Part shown: positions 11,493 to 21,699 of the stretch, one piece after another
Layout: the number at the start of each line of letters is the position of its first letter
Numbering within the stretch: the stretch's first letter is position 1
Assembly (NCBI RefSeq): GCF_963678635.1
Contig: NC_087069.1
Location: forward strand, 49,121,892 to 49,185,891
DNA length: 64,000 nucleotides
Origin: Symsagittifera roscoffensis
Lineage: Eukaryota > Xenacoelomorpha > Acoela > Convolutidae
Reading direction: 5' to 3'
Position numbers and translations under genes: made by a program
The notes under the pieces: model-generated
Seen by the model: the letters and a program-made list of their open reading frames with translations, nothing else
The model's database searches: none
What the model was told of the DNA's origin: nothing

Positions 11493-14400
11493 ATGAGTCT
11501 AGACAAGTCAAGGATACCAAAACGAGGTAATAGCTCTAGGAAATTCATACCTGAAAAGCAAAGAAAAACGATGACCGATCCTTTTGTGGATTGGATCAAG
11601 CGATCCCGGTCCAACAAAAGGGGAACGGTTTCAGGCAGAATGGTTGAAACGAGAAGTCAAAAGACCTCAGAAGAGCGAAGAGAACCATTAGAAGTGGAGG
11701 TCAATACGGACCATACCATGAATGACAACCAGGAAGTAAATGAACTGGAAGGGAGAGGCAGAAGACTGGCGAGTGAATCTACCCCGGTAGAACAAGGCCA
11801 TGATCTTGCCACTTCCACCGGGACATTGGATCGAGAAGAGATGTCGGAACTGTCCGACATCTCAACTGAGGTAGCGACAACGAGAAGATCTCCGACAGAC
11901 AACACTATGATGGCAGGTGGAACTGGGAAACAAACAACGTCATCATCATTCTCAGAAAGAATGAAGAACACCTTCGGGAACATCTTTCCATTCAGCATGG
12001 GAGGAGGAGCAGGCAACGATGGTGAGTCCCAGGAGGAAGAAGATGAAGAGGAGCAAGGGGACTATGGATCTCAAGTCAGCCTCAATAGTTCAGTCCAAGA
12101 GAGTGAGGCACACATCGGAAGAGAGACTGGAACCACGGACAAATTTGGTGTGGTGACAACAATAAGCAAAGAAGCAAGCGAACCAGGCCAGTCAAAAGAC
12201 TTCACGATGAGGGCAAGTTCGGAGCCAGAACCTGGTGAGAATAGAACCAGAGGGCTCGGCAACGCGTCAAATGATCTTGAAACAAACAATGAAAAGACGT
12301 CGAGGCAGAGAGTCAAGGCCCGGATCTCGACAAGCACGAAGTTACCTGGGACCGACAGGGTTACACCACCACTAGTAACGCCACTGGTGGATAACGGGGC
12401 AGCACTAGAGGAAGCCTTAAACAACATAGTGGACAGTTTAGGAGAACAAAACGAGCAAATGTCAATAAGGATGAGTGAACCAGAAAGAGCAGTTCACATT
12501 GAGAGAGAAAGGCTGCGGGAAGAAATAAACCGCAACAGACAAGAAGTTGACAGGAGCGAAAAACGCTTGAAAGAGAGAACGGATGAACACATGACGAGGA
12601 ACTTGTCGCGAATGACAAGAGAGGCGGAACAGAGGGAGTTACGCTTAAGAGCCGACATGGAGAAGTTAAGAATACAGCAAGAGCAGTCTCTTGGGACTCT
12701 TGACACAAAGATAGATGCGATGATGGAGAGGCGAACTCAGGCTATCATGGATAGGTTGGACGGGCTACTAAGCAGCAAAAGTGGACCAAAAGAAGGAGAA
12801 CCGAACTCGGGAGGCCCCAGCAGGGAACCGAAGGTGAACTTCAATGAACATCAAAAGAGGAAGACGTATGGATCCACTAGAGGCAGGGGCAGTTCATCAG
12901 GCTATGCCACAAGGGATAATGGAGCATGGGGCCCGAACAATAGAGCAAGTTCAACGGGGAACAGACGAACCTCTAACGAACGACCAACGCAAGGCGCACA
13001 GGCGACTGGGAGAAGTGATTCCGGCAATAGGGGGCATACAAGCCCGAGGAGGGGTCACGTGGGCCAAGCGGGAAGTGCTCACGATGATTCGGATTGCAGG
13101 GATGCACCGCACACAGAGCCTTCGACGAGGTGTGAGGACACTCAAGCGGGACACTCAAGGGATGCTACGGCAATGGCCACAGCATTTGAACCCCTGAACA
13201 GGTCTCTGGAGACATTCCTGACGAGGTTATCTAAAACCAATGAACGCAGTGAAAAGTCCAGAAGAGTCTTTAAGAAGCCAAGATGCTACAAAGACGAATC
13301 TGACGGCTGTATTGATACCTGGATAGAGGTAATGAAGCAGCATTTCGAGGAAGAGGACTTGTCTGAGAGACAGGAATGCAGCGCCCTCACCAGCAACTTA
13401 GAAGGGACGGCCCTGAACTGTGTCATGGCCAAGAAACAGTATCAACGTGACACTGCAGAGAAAATCTTCGAAATCTTGTTAAACCGTTTCAGATCAGGGG
13501 TGCAGGGGCACCAGGCGATGATGCGCTTCGAGAAACGGAGGCAGCGGGAAGATGAAACTATAGACAAGTTTCTCGATGATTTGGAAATGCTGAGAAGACG
13601 CAGCCAACCGGATGAGTCAAACCGAAGGATGAACCTGGCCGTAGCCTCAAAATTCATCGATGGTGTGAAAAACGATGAACTTCGTACGATGCTAGCCACG
13701 CATTACACACCACTATCAACTAATGCGCCAACACCGGAGGAGTTGAGGCTCAAATCGAAAGAGTATCTATTGTTGAAACCTCCTTCGAGATCTGGATATT
13801 ACAAGAACAATTATGGCAATTTTAACAACGGACCAGCGAACCAAGGGAACAATTGGTACAAACCGAGGGACGATATGGACAAGAGACGCTCTTGTGCTAA
13901 TTGTAGTTCAACAGACCATCATGTGTCAGCATGCCCAGCTTATAAACAAGGCATGAAAGCAATAGGCTTTAGCCTCGAGGACGAAGATGCGTCAGAGTTG
14001 GAACATGAGGATTTCATGAGAGGAGTAATTGCGAAATTCGGCCCGAGGTGTTTCTTTTGCAACCTGGAAGGTCATTTTAAATCAGATTGTCCACAATTCT
14101 GGGATGCAGTGGCAGACATCAAGCATCCAAGGCATGAAGAAGCTTTGTCAGGAGTGAAAGCAAGCAAGGCTCGACTTTTGAACGAAGCAGAGGAACGCAG
14201 GAAGGACAAACCTCAAGAGCTGGCGGCAAAGAAAATGCAAGCGGTAAAAGAAGAAGCACGTGAACCGGAACCAGCAACTGCAGCCGATGACTTCAAGATC
14301 GATTACAAGGCAGCCGCAAAGGATGCTCTAAATAGAGTACAACAGGAACTGGTGACGAAAGAGATCGAACAAAAAGTGAAACTTGAACTGGAGAATGAAA

Positions 14401-17400
14401 AGCTTCAGGAGCAACTGAATAGCTTCGAGGCAACGGAATTCGAGGAGACGAAAACACCAAGCAGTTTAGATATGAAACTTAAAGTGATCTCCGGTAAGAG
14501 GTTCGGCATGGCGCCGCAAGGAAAGAAGATACAGTCGATAATCTCAGTGGCTGGACACCAGGTAATAAGAAATCTGAGTGAACCATCAGAATTCACTTTA
14601 ATGCATTTGGACACATATGCAGATTATCTGAGGCAGGTGGAGCCACGCACTGAGTCGAGAGCTGTGCGAGCACTACTAACGACGGGTGGCCCTCGCATGA
14701 AGAAACTTCATGGACGCTACTTGGAGGTCTATGGGCCGTATCAAATAATGCTGAACGTGGATGGAATCAGCATTTACACCAGGACTTACATAACAACAGA
14801 TGATGACCAAATGGGGCAGATCTATTTGGGTGAAGAGGAACTCAAAGTCCGCAGGATAGGCCATGACGCCATGATGGAACAAGACGCGGTGCATGTTGGA
14901 TATGAAGCAGATATGACAGCACACCTGCTCGACACCAACGGAACAAAAATCGGAGTCACAGGGCTTCTGGACACAGGCGCGGTGGTGAGTGTGATGCCGA
15001 TAAAGACCTGGGAAAGAATGGGCTTCACGCGGGAAGATCTGATTCCTACGAATCTCCGACTAGCCGCTGCAAATCGAGGAGCTATCTACGTAGCCGGAAG
15101 AACACCAGTGACGGTCCTTCACATGGGAGGACGGAACCTTTGGATGAGCTTCCTGGTGGTAGAGAATCTGGACGACGCCGACCAATTCATCTTGGGCAGA
15201 GATTTTGTCAGGAACTTTGACGTGATGATCGACTTGAACAACGGTCTAATACGGATTAGAAACCCGGACCGAAAGTATGTTAAGAAACCAATTAATAGGA
15301 TAATAACAGACGAGAATAAGGTACCAGTTTTTTTGGATAGAAAAGTAAAATTACAACCAGGACAAGCTGTGGTAGCAATTTTTAGAATGAGAAATTTAAA
15401 TTCGTTAAGTGATAGTAAACAGGTTTGCTTAGTACCGAATCCAAATAGTCAGAGTTCGGTGATTTTAGGCCGGAGCTTCTCGGTAACGCGAAACGGACTG
15501 TGTGTCAGTGTGTTGTTGAACACACTGGACACCACGGTTTCAATCCAGCGTGGAAAGAAGCTTGGTTACGCATTGCCGATGAGGACCGACTATGAAGAGA
15601 CACAAAACTTGAAGAAATATAGTGTGAAAGACTGTCCTTATCATGCCAATAAAGATAAAATTTTAAAGAGGATTGATGAATTAAAATCTATTCATAAATT
15701 GTTTTCAATGAAATGCGAAACGGACGACGGCTTATCAAGCTGCTCGAATTTTCCGGAACGCCCCTCGTCATATGAATTAGAATCTGACAAACCGGTTTTG
15801 CCAGAGATAGAACACTTAAAAGGGAAAATAGGTGAGGGGGATTTCGAAAAATTGCGGGACCTCCTAAATCGGAACGCTGATGTATTTTCAAAACATAAGG
15901 CGGATATCGGTTGTTGTAATTTCGTCGAACACGAAATCGAACTGGAAGAAGGCGCCGTACCCCATAGGGAAGGCGCAAGGCGAATGACGCCGCAGAAATC
16001 GGAAGCGTGCCGAGCAGAAATAGAAATGTTGCTTGAATACGACATGATAGAACCCTCGAAATCGCCGTGGGCTTGCGGGGTAGTAATGGCGAAAAAGAAA
16101 GGGGGGCAGCTTAGGTTTTGTTGCGACTTTCGTTACTTGAACGCGGTAACGATCAAAGATGCGTACCCGATACCGCGAATAGACGAGAGCCTATCTAAAC
16201 TTGGTGATGCCAAGTTCTTCACCACACTGGACTTAGGTTCTGCCTTCTGGCAGGTCCCTCTGCGAAAGAAGGACAGAGAGAAAACCGGATTCGCGTGCGA
16301 ATTGGGGTTGTACCAGTGGAAGAGGATGCCCTTCGGCTTGTGCAATGCAACAGCAACTTTTCAAAGGCTGATGGCTCAGGCTTTGACAGGAGTGACCAAA
16401 AAGTACGGGAATCTCTTGATGTGCTACGTGGATGACGTAGTCATAGCGACACCGAGCCTAGAGGATCACATTGATCGGCTCGATGAGGTCTTCGGATGTA
16501 TGAAAAGAGCAGGCTTGAAATGCAAACCATCGAAATGTGAAATCCTTAGGGATTCGATCAAGTACCTGGGAAGAATGGTGGACAGGCATGGTGTGAGGCC
16601 AGATCCGGACGCAGTAGAGGCCGTGCTGACATGGAAGGCTCCGAGAACGGACACACAGCTAATGAGCTTCCTGGGGTTTGCCAATTACTACCGAGAATTC
16701 ATTAAAGGATATGCGGACAAAGTGTATCCGATGCAGAAGCTGATGCGCAACAAAGGGAAGAAGTTCGAATGGAACGATGAAGCACAAGTTGCTTTCGAGA
16801 ACATAAAGCGGGAACTGTGCGAAGCGCCAGTGCTGGGCATGCCTACAGAAAAGGGCATGTATGTTCTCGACACAGATGCATCGGTGGTGGCCATCTCAGG
16901 AATCTTGCATCAAGAGCAAGAATGGAACGGAAGAACAGTTCTCCGTCCCATTGCATACGGCAGCAAGGTCCTGAGTGACACAGAGATGAAATATGGCGCA
17001 CCAAAAGCAGAAATGTTTGCAGTAGTCACCTTTGTGGAAAAGTACCGTGCATACTTGGGGAGCGCTCCCTTCAAGTTGCGCGTGGACAACAGGGCATTAT
17101 CCTGGTTGAAAACCTACTCGATGGATCAGAGTTATATTGGTAGATGGATAGTAAGATTGGATGGCTACCATATGATAATCGAGCATAGGATGCGCGATAA
17201 ACACCAGAATGCTGATAGCCTCAGCAAGAAAACTGAGTTCTATGAAAGGTTGGAGCAGAAGCAAGCCAATCAGGCGGAAATAAAGGAGGGATTCTCGTTT
17301 CTAGACAAAGAAACTTATGAAGCGCTTCCCTTAACGAGATGGTTGGATAAGTCTGGACATCCAATTCCAGGACATCCTGAATTACCTGTAGAGAAAGCAG

Positions 17401-20400
17401 CTGAGATAAAGATCCTGTCAAAGGGGGACCCGATCCCTTTGGATTTGCTGCTGCGCTCGAACCTGGTCCAGCAAGAACTCTCTCGCATGAATATAAACAG
17501 CCTCTCATTACTGGATAAAACGGTGCAAGTCACACCACAAGTGATGCGGATGCTGGGTGGATTGTTAGAGAGAGAAGTGACCCGAGATGACCCCGAGTGG
17601 ACGGCAGCAGTGGCATCGCTAACAGTCAGGGAGAAAGTAAAGATCATGCCGTCCAGACGACAACACGAAGAGAACGAGAGGGATTGTAGGACAATAGTTC
17701 AGCAACTAGTATCCTCAATACCCCAAGAGATTTTAACCAGTACTTCTTACGGACAAAAAGAACAGGAGAGCGGCAAGCAAAAGAAAACTGTCACCTTTGT
17801 GGACCGGGATGAAGAGGGTGAGGTTGTAAAACAAAATCTGCTGCAAGACTATTTGTCCGGGGAGAAGGATAAAGAGAAAGATCAAAGATCACAAGATCAA
17901 CACCCGGCACAAGAAAATTTGTCCGGGGAGTCCGAGATAGACGAGAAAATTCCTGACCAGAAACAGGACCTAGAGAACAAGGTTTTGTCCGGGGAGTTTA
18001 GATGGATGCGGAGAAGGTATGGACCTGATCTGAAGGAGGGAGTGGACTCCATCACAGACGCTTCAATGGAGGACAGCTCCAGGAATTTGAGTATGGACAC
18101 ATACTCAGACAGGGACTCGAGCTCGGGATCAGAACTGTCAGAACTTGCGATCCACACACTGCTGGTAGAAACCCACGCAAGGGATCTGGATAGAGAAGTG
18201 TACAAAGACCCTGACAGCGATCGCTATCTCATACCAGAGGAAAGGATCTTCGACAGCGCAGCAGACGATTTGGAAACAATAGCAGTGTCAAAGCGGTCGA
18301 TGAGCTTATTGCCACAGAAAGAGGTAGTCAGGACTGATCTTCAACCGTTTAAACAAGAAACACAACCGTTGGCAAAGATTTGGTGCGTAAAGATGGAGGA
18401 GGACACGCACCAGCCCAATGAGATGAATGGTCAAATGAGGGTCATGAAGACATATTTGAAGGCGAGATACAGACTCTCGGACCTACTAAGGGCGCAAAGG
18501 AATGACCGCATGACAAGTAACCTAAAGAGGTGGATAGAAAACGGTAAACCAGACAAAGGTGACCTAGAAGAAGACAGTTATAGGATCCTGAGACAATACT
18601 TCATGCAGAAGGAGGGGAGATTATATCTGAACAAGGACGGGATTGTGGCTTGCAAGAGAAGAGAAGAAGACAAAGTCTTATACAAGTATAACGCGATAGT
18701 GTTGCCGCAACTCTATCAAACAGAATTATTATTCAGGTCGCATGATCAGATGGGCCATCAAGGGATCGACAAAGTGTATCAGAGGATACTGAAGCGCTTT
18801 GAGTGGCCTGGAATGAAAAAGGCATGTGAGAAATGGGTAACAGCGTGCCTGTCATGCCAACAGGTAAAGGACCCAAGGAAATTACGATTTCCGTTACAAT
18901 CGATTGAGTCGTCTGAATTCAACGAGGTGGTGCAGATAGATCACCAGAAGATATGCATGACAGACAGCGTTTATAACCAAGTCTTGGTCATGATAGATCA
19001 CTTCACGAAGTATGCAGAGGCCGTGCCCTGCATAACGGCCTCGGCGGAAGAGACATGCGACCACCTGATCAATACGTGGATAGCAAGACATGGGTGTCCA
19101 ATGACATTTCAATCGGACAATGGAACGGCTTTCGTAGGCGAGCTTACGAAAGAGCTTATGAGACGGTCACAGGTCGCTCAGGCTCACTCCACGACATACC
19201 ATCCTCAGACGAATGGCTTGGTGGAAAGACAGAATAGGACGCTAGTGTCGATGCTGAGGGTATATTGTTCCAGGTACATGACCGATTGGGACAGATACCT
19301 TCCGCAGGTGATGGGAGCTTATAATAGCACGCAACACTCCACCACTGGAGTCAGTCCACACATGATGCTGACGGGACACGAGAAGTCTTTACCCTTGACA
19401 TTCTTCTACCCAGAGTATGAGGGAAAGAAAACATCTCCACAGGTTTACGTAAGGGATGTGATCAGACGTCAACAGGAGTTGAACGATCTGTGCAGACGAA
19501 ATACTCAGCAAGCACAAGCAAGGCAAAGGAAAAGATTCGACAAGAAAGCAGCTGGTGCAAAAGCTTACTCGGTGGGAGACTACGTATGGGTGTTTCAGAA
19601 CGTTATACCACCGAAAGGGACGAAGAAGCTCCTAAAGAAGTGGAGGGGACCCTTCATGATTACAGAGGTGCACCAGGAGGGACGCTTTTACAGACTGAGT
19701 ACAGGCCGAGCCGCCCACTACGAAAACATCAAGCCACACAATCCATCGACAGAGGACTGGTGTATACCTGCAGATATGGAAAAAGGGGATTACCTGATGA
19801 TGGATCCTGCTTGCGAGGTCAACGAGAAAGGCACCAGGGAGAAGAATGATGGAAATGAGGTAATAGAGGAGGGAACTAATACACCACTGGACCTGGATCC
19901 AAATGAGGTGATAGAAGCGGATGATGAAACCTTACCTTACCCGGAGGAAGATTGGCAGGATCCCGAACAGACTGAGGTTCCCAAAAATATGGATCCAGAT
20001 CTCCCGTTCACGATGCAGACTCGACAAGGCGACGGGAAAAGACCTAGAAAGAAATACAACCGTTACGGTGACGACTATGTAGTAGACAAGATAGATCTGA
20101 AAAAGATAGTGGAAGAAGTGGTAGGTCTAGAGAGCATAACAGTCTCACAAGACATTGACATAGTGGATGATCACGACCAGGAATGGATCGAGGACAGATC
20201 GGAACCCGAAGTAGATTTCGATGAGGAGCAATCGGAGTCCAACAGAGATGATCTCACAAATCTGCGAGTCTTGGAGTGGCTGAACGAAATGACATCAGAT
20301 CCTAAAGAGACCAGCGTCACGATTCAAGATGTGGATCGTGAAAGTGCGAAATACATTAAGACGGAGCGAGATGATCCTTCTTGGGCTGCCCAAGAAGGAC

Positions 20401-21095
20401 AACTCCTCATTCCAGCTTCTAACCTCGACTTAATATCCGGTATGCGATCGACGGGGACGCCGATGGATATTTTTGTCCGGGGAGTGGGGGTAGGACTTAC
20501 CCACACTGAAAACCTGATAATAAAAAAATTGAGAATAGCAAGAGAAACAGGAGACTTAGAAGCAGAAACAGGCGAAGAACCTAAGAAACCTGACATAGGC
20601 AGGGTAGTTGAGTCATATTTTAACTTACCAAATGAATATTCGAGTAACATAGTACTAACAGATAGTGATTTCATACTCACAAACAGAACATGTGCGATAG
20701 CGATCACCGCAGACATGAGTTTTAGGACGGCGCTAGCGGCAGATTTTAAGAGAGAATACAAAAACGTGGAATTCCTTTGGAAGCAAAGACCAGGGATAGG
20801 GGGCGTAGCAGCCTTACCCCCGGCGGTGTCGCAGATACCGGGAAAGTACTTATGCTTCTTGGTAACGAGGGCAACGGAGAAACAACACGTGGACCCAGAA
20901 AATTTAGTCTTGTCCTTGACGAGGCTGAGGGACTTCCTTGTGGAAATGGACGTGAAGGAGCTTTCGCTTCCAGTGTACGATCCAAATAGAGGAAGACTGC
21001 ATCCTCGGGAATTGTACGCGCTCGTACACGTGATATTCTCTGATACGAACATACAAGTGTATCTACATAAGAAATATTACTTAAGTATAGGCTGA
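11493..21095 (+). CDS. Element B gag-pol polyprotein with macro-like C-terminal domain
   Basis: A single 3,200-codon frame from ATG to TGA encodes all structural and replication functions. Order by approximate residue: acidic, low-complexity N-terminus; coiled coil (310-426); capsid-like retrotransposon gag domain (593-766); two CX2CX4HX4C zinc knuckles (near 800 and 850); aspartic protease with LLDTGA (near 1,158); reverse transcriptase with LDLGSAF and the catalytic CYVDDV (1,540-1,700); RNase H with DTDAS (near 1,792); integrase with an HHCC zinc-binding region (2,416-2,458) and D, D (SDNGTAF) and E (GLVERQNR); a GPF motif (near 2,716). An acidic linker follows, then a tail (~3,040-3,200) resembling a macro domain. 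There is no gag/pol frameshift or stop, so one polyprotein is implied. All key catalytic residues seen are intact. A 22-residue repeat around LSGE lies between RNase H and integrase. Confidence 0.93.
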   Translation: MSLDKSRIPKRGNSSRKFIPEKQRKTMTDPFVDWIKRSRSNKRGTVSGRMVETRSQKTSEERREPLEVEVNTDHTMNDNQEVNELEGRGRRLASESTPVEQGHDLATSTGTLDREEMSELSDISTEVATTRRSPTDNTMMAGGTGKQTTSSSFSERMKNTFGNIFPFSMGGGAGNDGESQEEEDEEEQGDYGSQVSLNSSVQESEAHIGRETGTTDKFGVVTTISKEASEPGQSKDFTMRASSEPEPGENRTRGLGNASNDLETNNEKTSRQRVKARISTSTKLPGTDRVTPPLVTPLVDNGAALEEALNNIVDSLGEQNEQMSIRMSEPERAVHIERERLREEINRNRQEVDRSEKRLKERTDEHMTRNLSRMTREAEQRELRLRADMEKLRIQQEQSLGTLDTKIDAMMERRTQAIMDRLDGLLSSKSGPKEGEPNSGGPSREPKVNFNEHQKRKTYGSTRGRGSSSGYATRDNGAWGPNNRASSTGNRRTSNERPTQGAQATGRSDSGNRGHTSPRRGHVGQAGSAHDDSDCRDAPHTEPSTRCEDTQAGHSRDATAMATAFEPLNRSLETFLTRLSKTNERSEKSRRVFKKPRCYKDESDGCIDTWIEVMKQHFEEEDLSERQECSALTSNLEGTALNCVMAKKQYQRDTAEKIFEILLNRFRSGVQGHQAMMRFEKRRQREDETIDKFLDDLEMLRRRSQPDESNRRMNLAVASKFIDGVKNDELRTMLATHYTPLSTNAPTPEELRLKSKEYLLLKPPSRSGYYKNNYGNFNNGPANQGNNWYKPRDDMDKRRSCANCSSTDHHVSACPAYKQGMKAIGFSLEDEDASELEHEDFMRGVIAKFGPRCFFCNLEGHFKSDCPQFWDAVADIKHPRHEEALSGVKASKARLLNEAEERRKDKPQELAAKKMQAVKEEAREPEPATAADDFKIDYKAAAKDALNRVQQELVTKEIEQKVKLELENEKLQEQLNSFEATEFEETKTPSSLDMKLKVISGKRFGMAPQGKKIQSIISVAGHQVIRNLSEPSEFTLMHLDTYADYLRQVEPRTESRAVRALLTTGGPRMKKLHGRYLEVYGPYQIMLNVDGISIYTRTYITTDDDQMGQIYLGEEELKVRRIGHDAMMEQDAVHVGYEADMTAHLLDTNGTKIGVTGLLDTGAVVSVMPIKTWERMGFTREDLIPTNLRLAAANRGAIYVAGRTPVTVLHMGGRNLWMSFLVVENLDDADQFILGRDFVRNFDVMIDLNNGLIRIRNPDRKYVKKPINRIITDENKVPVFLDRKVKLQPGQAVVAIFRMRNLNSLSDSKQVCLVPNPNSQSSVILGRSFSVTRNGLCVSVLLNTLDTTVSIQRGKKLGYALPMRTDYEETQNLKKYSVKDCPYHANKDKILKRIDELKSIHKLFSMKCETDDGLSSCSNFPERPSSYELESDKPVLPEIEHLKGKIGEGDFEKLRDLLNRNADVFSKHKADIGCCNFVEHEIELEEGAVPHREGARRMTPQKSEACRAEIEMLLEYDMIEPSKSPWACGVVMAKKKGGQLRFCCDFRYLNAVTIKDAYPIPRIDESLSKLGDAKFFTTLDLGSAFWQVPLRKKDREKTGFACELGLYQWKRMPFGLCNATATFQRLMAQALTGVTKKYGNLLMCYVDDVVIATPSLEDHIDRLDEVFGCMKRAGLKCKPSKCEILRDSIKYLGRMVDRHGVRPDPDAVEAVLTWKAPRTDTQLMSFLGFANYYREFIKGYADKVYPMQKLMRNKGKKFEWNDEAQVAFENIKRELCEAPVLGMPTEKGMYVLDTDASVVAISGILHQEQEWNGRTVLRPIAYGSKVLSDTEMKYGAPKAEMFAVVTFVEKYRAYLGSAPFKLRVDNRALSWLKTYSMDQSYIGRWIVRLDGYHMIIEHRMRDKHQNADSLSKKTEFYERLEQKQANQAEIKEGFSFLDKETYEALPLTRWLDKSGHPIPGHPELPVEKAAEIKILSKGDPIPLDLLLRSNLVQQELSRMNINSLSLLDKTVQVTPQVMRMLGGLLEREVTRDDPEWTAAVASLTVREKVKIMPSRRQHEENERDCRTIVQQLVSSIPQEILTSTSYGQKEQESGKQKKTVTFVDRDEEGEVVKQNLLQDYLSGEKDKEKDQRSQDQHPAQENLSGESEIDEKIPDQKQDLENKVLSGEFRWMRRRYGPDLKEGVDSITDASMEDSSRNLSMDTYSDRDSSSGSELSELAIHTLLVETHARDLDREVYKDPDSDRYLIPEERIFDSAADDLETIAVSKRSMSLLPQKEVVRTDLQPFKQETQPLAKIWCVKMEEDTHQPNEMNGQMRVMKTYLKARYRLSDLLRAQRNDRMTSNLKRWIENGKPDKGDLEEDSYRILRQYFMQKEGRLYLNKDGIVACKRREEDKVLYKYNAIVLPQLYQTELLFRSHDQMGHQGIDKVYQRILKRFEWPGMKKACEKWVTACLSCQQVKDPRKLRFPLQSIESSEFNEVVQIDHQKICMTDSVYNQVLVMIDHFTKYAEAVPCITASAEETCDHLINTWIARHGCPMTFQSDNGTAFVGELTKELMRRSQVAQAHSTTYHPQTNGLVERQNRTLVSMLRVYCSRYMTDWDRYLPQVMGAYNSTQHSTTGVSPHMMLTGHEKSLPLTFFYPEYEGKKTSPQVYVRDVIRRQQELNDLCRRNTQQAQARQRKRFDKKAAGAKAYSVGDYVWVFQNVIPPKGTKKLLKKWRGPFMITEVHQEGRFYRLSTGRAAHYENIKPHNPSTEDWCIPADMEKGDYLMMDPACEVNEKGTREKNDGNEVIEEGTNTPLDLDPNEVIEADDETLPYPEEDWQDPEQTEVPKNMDPDLPFTMQTRQGDGKRPRKKYNRYGDDYVVDKIDLKKIVEEVVGLESITVSQDIDIVDDHDQEWIEDRSEPEVDFDEEQSESNRDDLTNLRVLEWLNEMTSDPKETSVTIQDVDRESAKYIKTERDDPSWAAQEGQLLIPASNLDLISGMRSTGTPMDIFVRGVGVGLTHTENLIIKKLRIARETGDLEAETGEEPKKPDIGRVVESYFNLPNEYSSNIVLTDSDFILTNRTCAIAITADMSFRTALAADFKREYKNVEFLWKQRPGIGGVAALPPAVSQIPGKYLCFLVTRATEKQHVDPENLVLSLTRLRDFLVEMDVKELSLPVYDPNRGRLHPRELYALVHVIFSDTNIQVYLHKKYYLSIG
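17853..17996 (+). repeat. Three copies of TTGTCCGGGGAG at exact 66-bp spacing
   Basis: The 12-mer starts at 17,853, 17,919 and 17,985. It is in frame and reads LSGE each time. The intervening codons are diverged but charged (K, E, Q, D), as expected for an old 22-residue tandem repeat in a linker. Eleven of the twelve bases are identical to the sequence directly before the 3' LTR. Confidence 0.8.
20473..20484 (+). promoter_or_regulatory. Internal copy of the polypurine-tract-like 12-mer
   Basis: TTGTCCGGGGAG followed by TGGGGG. Here the 12-mer is read in a different frame (FVRGV rather than LSGE), so protein constraint cannot explain its identity with the copies at 17,853-17,996. It may be an extra plus-strand priming site, similar in idea to a lentiviral central polypurine tract. 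Confidence 0.5.
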
Positions 21096-21504
21096 GTGAT
21101 GAGCGAGAGGGTGTTAGGCCAAAGACCAAGTTACATGTAATATGTGATATGTGTGTTATGTTATGTTATGTTATGTTATGTGTTAAGTTATTAAAATCAT
21201 GGGTAAGTAGGGGTTAGTGACCATGAATAACTAAATAACGATTTTGGGAATAGATCCAAAGTTTGGACTGTCCAATCTTAGGTCGTATTCCAAAATTTTA
21301 GAAACCAATTGATTTTAATAAATTTTAGGATAAATATCTTTTTATCTGAACTGTCTTTAAGAAAATTTTAACGATATATGTTAAGGTGAAATTGACAAGT
21401 GTGACATTCGTGATTGCTTTTCTAGATCCTGATTGATCATTTAAAATTACTCACTTGAGTCAAGTTATCAAATCGAATCGAATCAAATTTGGAAAAGAAC
21501 AAGT
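21096..21504 (+). other. Spacer between gag-pol and ORF2
   Basis: Non-coding AT-rich 409 bp. It holds five TTATG units at 21,156-21,180, an 11-bp exact match to the LTR terminus (TGTGACATTCG, 21,400-21,410), and a good 3' splice site (TTGCTTTTCTAG ending at 21,425). The acceptor would make the ATG at 21,505 the first start codon of a spliced ORF2 mRNA. Confidence 0.5.
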
Positions 21505-21690
21505 ATGGACAATTTCAACCTGGACGAATTGATGGACCTGGCAGAGGCATATGTGGGACCGATGGTAGATGCGATCTATCGTCGGCTGATCGAACGAGAC
21601 TTCGCTCTGGAGGACCCAGAGGTGGTCATGTTGCTGACCGCCCTGATCAATATCTTGGGGCACGACAACCGTGGGGACCGCCCCACGTAA
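21505..21690 (+). CDS. Short 61-aa ORF in frame with, and just upstream of, ORF2
   Basis: A 61-codon ATG frame rich in Asp, Leu and Ile (predicted helical) ends at TAA 21,688-21,690. It is in the same frame as ORF2, whose first ATG follows nine bases later at 21,700, so a single stop codon separates them. That stop overlaps a consensus 5' splice site (CAC followed by GTAAGT). The peptide may be the true N-terminus of ORF2, separated by a recent stop, by regulated readthrough, or by splicing. It could also be a regulatory upstream ORF. No known family is recognised. Confidence 0.45.
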   Translation: MDNFNLDELMDLAEAYVGPMVDAIYRRLIERDFALEDPEVVMLLTALINILGHDNRGDRPT

Positions 21691-21699
21691 GTCCTATTG

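Noticed and set aside
11657..12708. Long minus-strand open frames opposite gag
   Set aside because: Shadows of the A/G-rich gag coding strand; the same effect appears opposite ORF2-ORF4.
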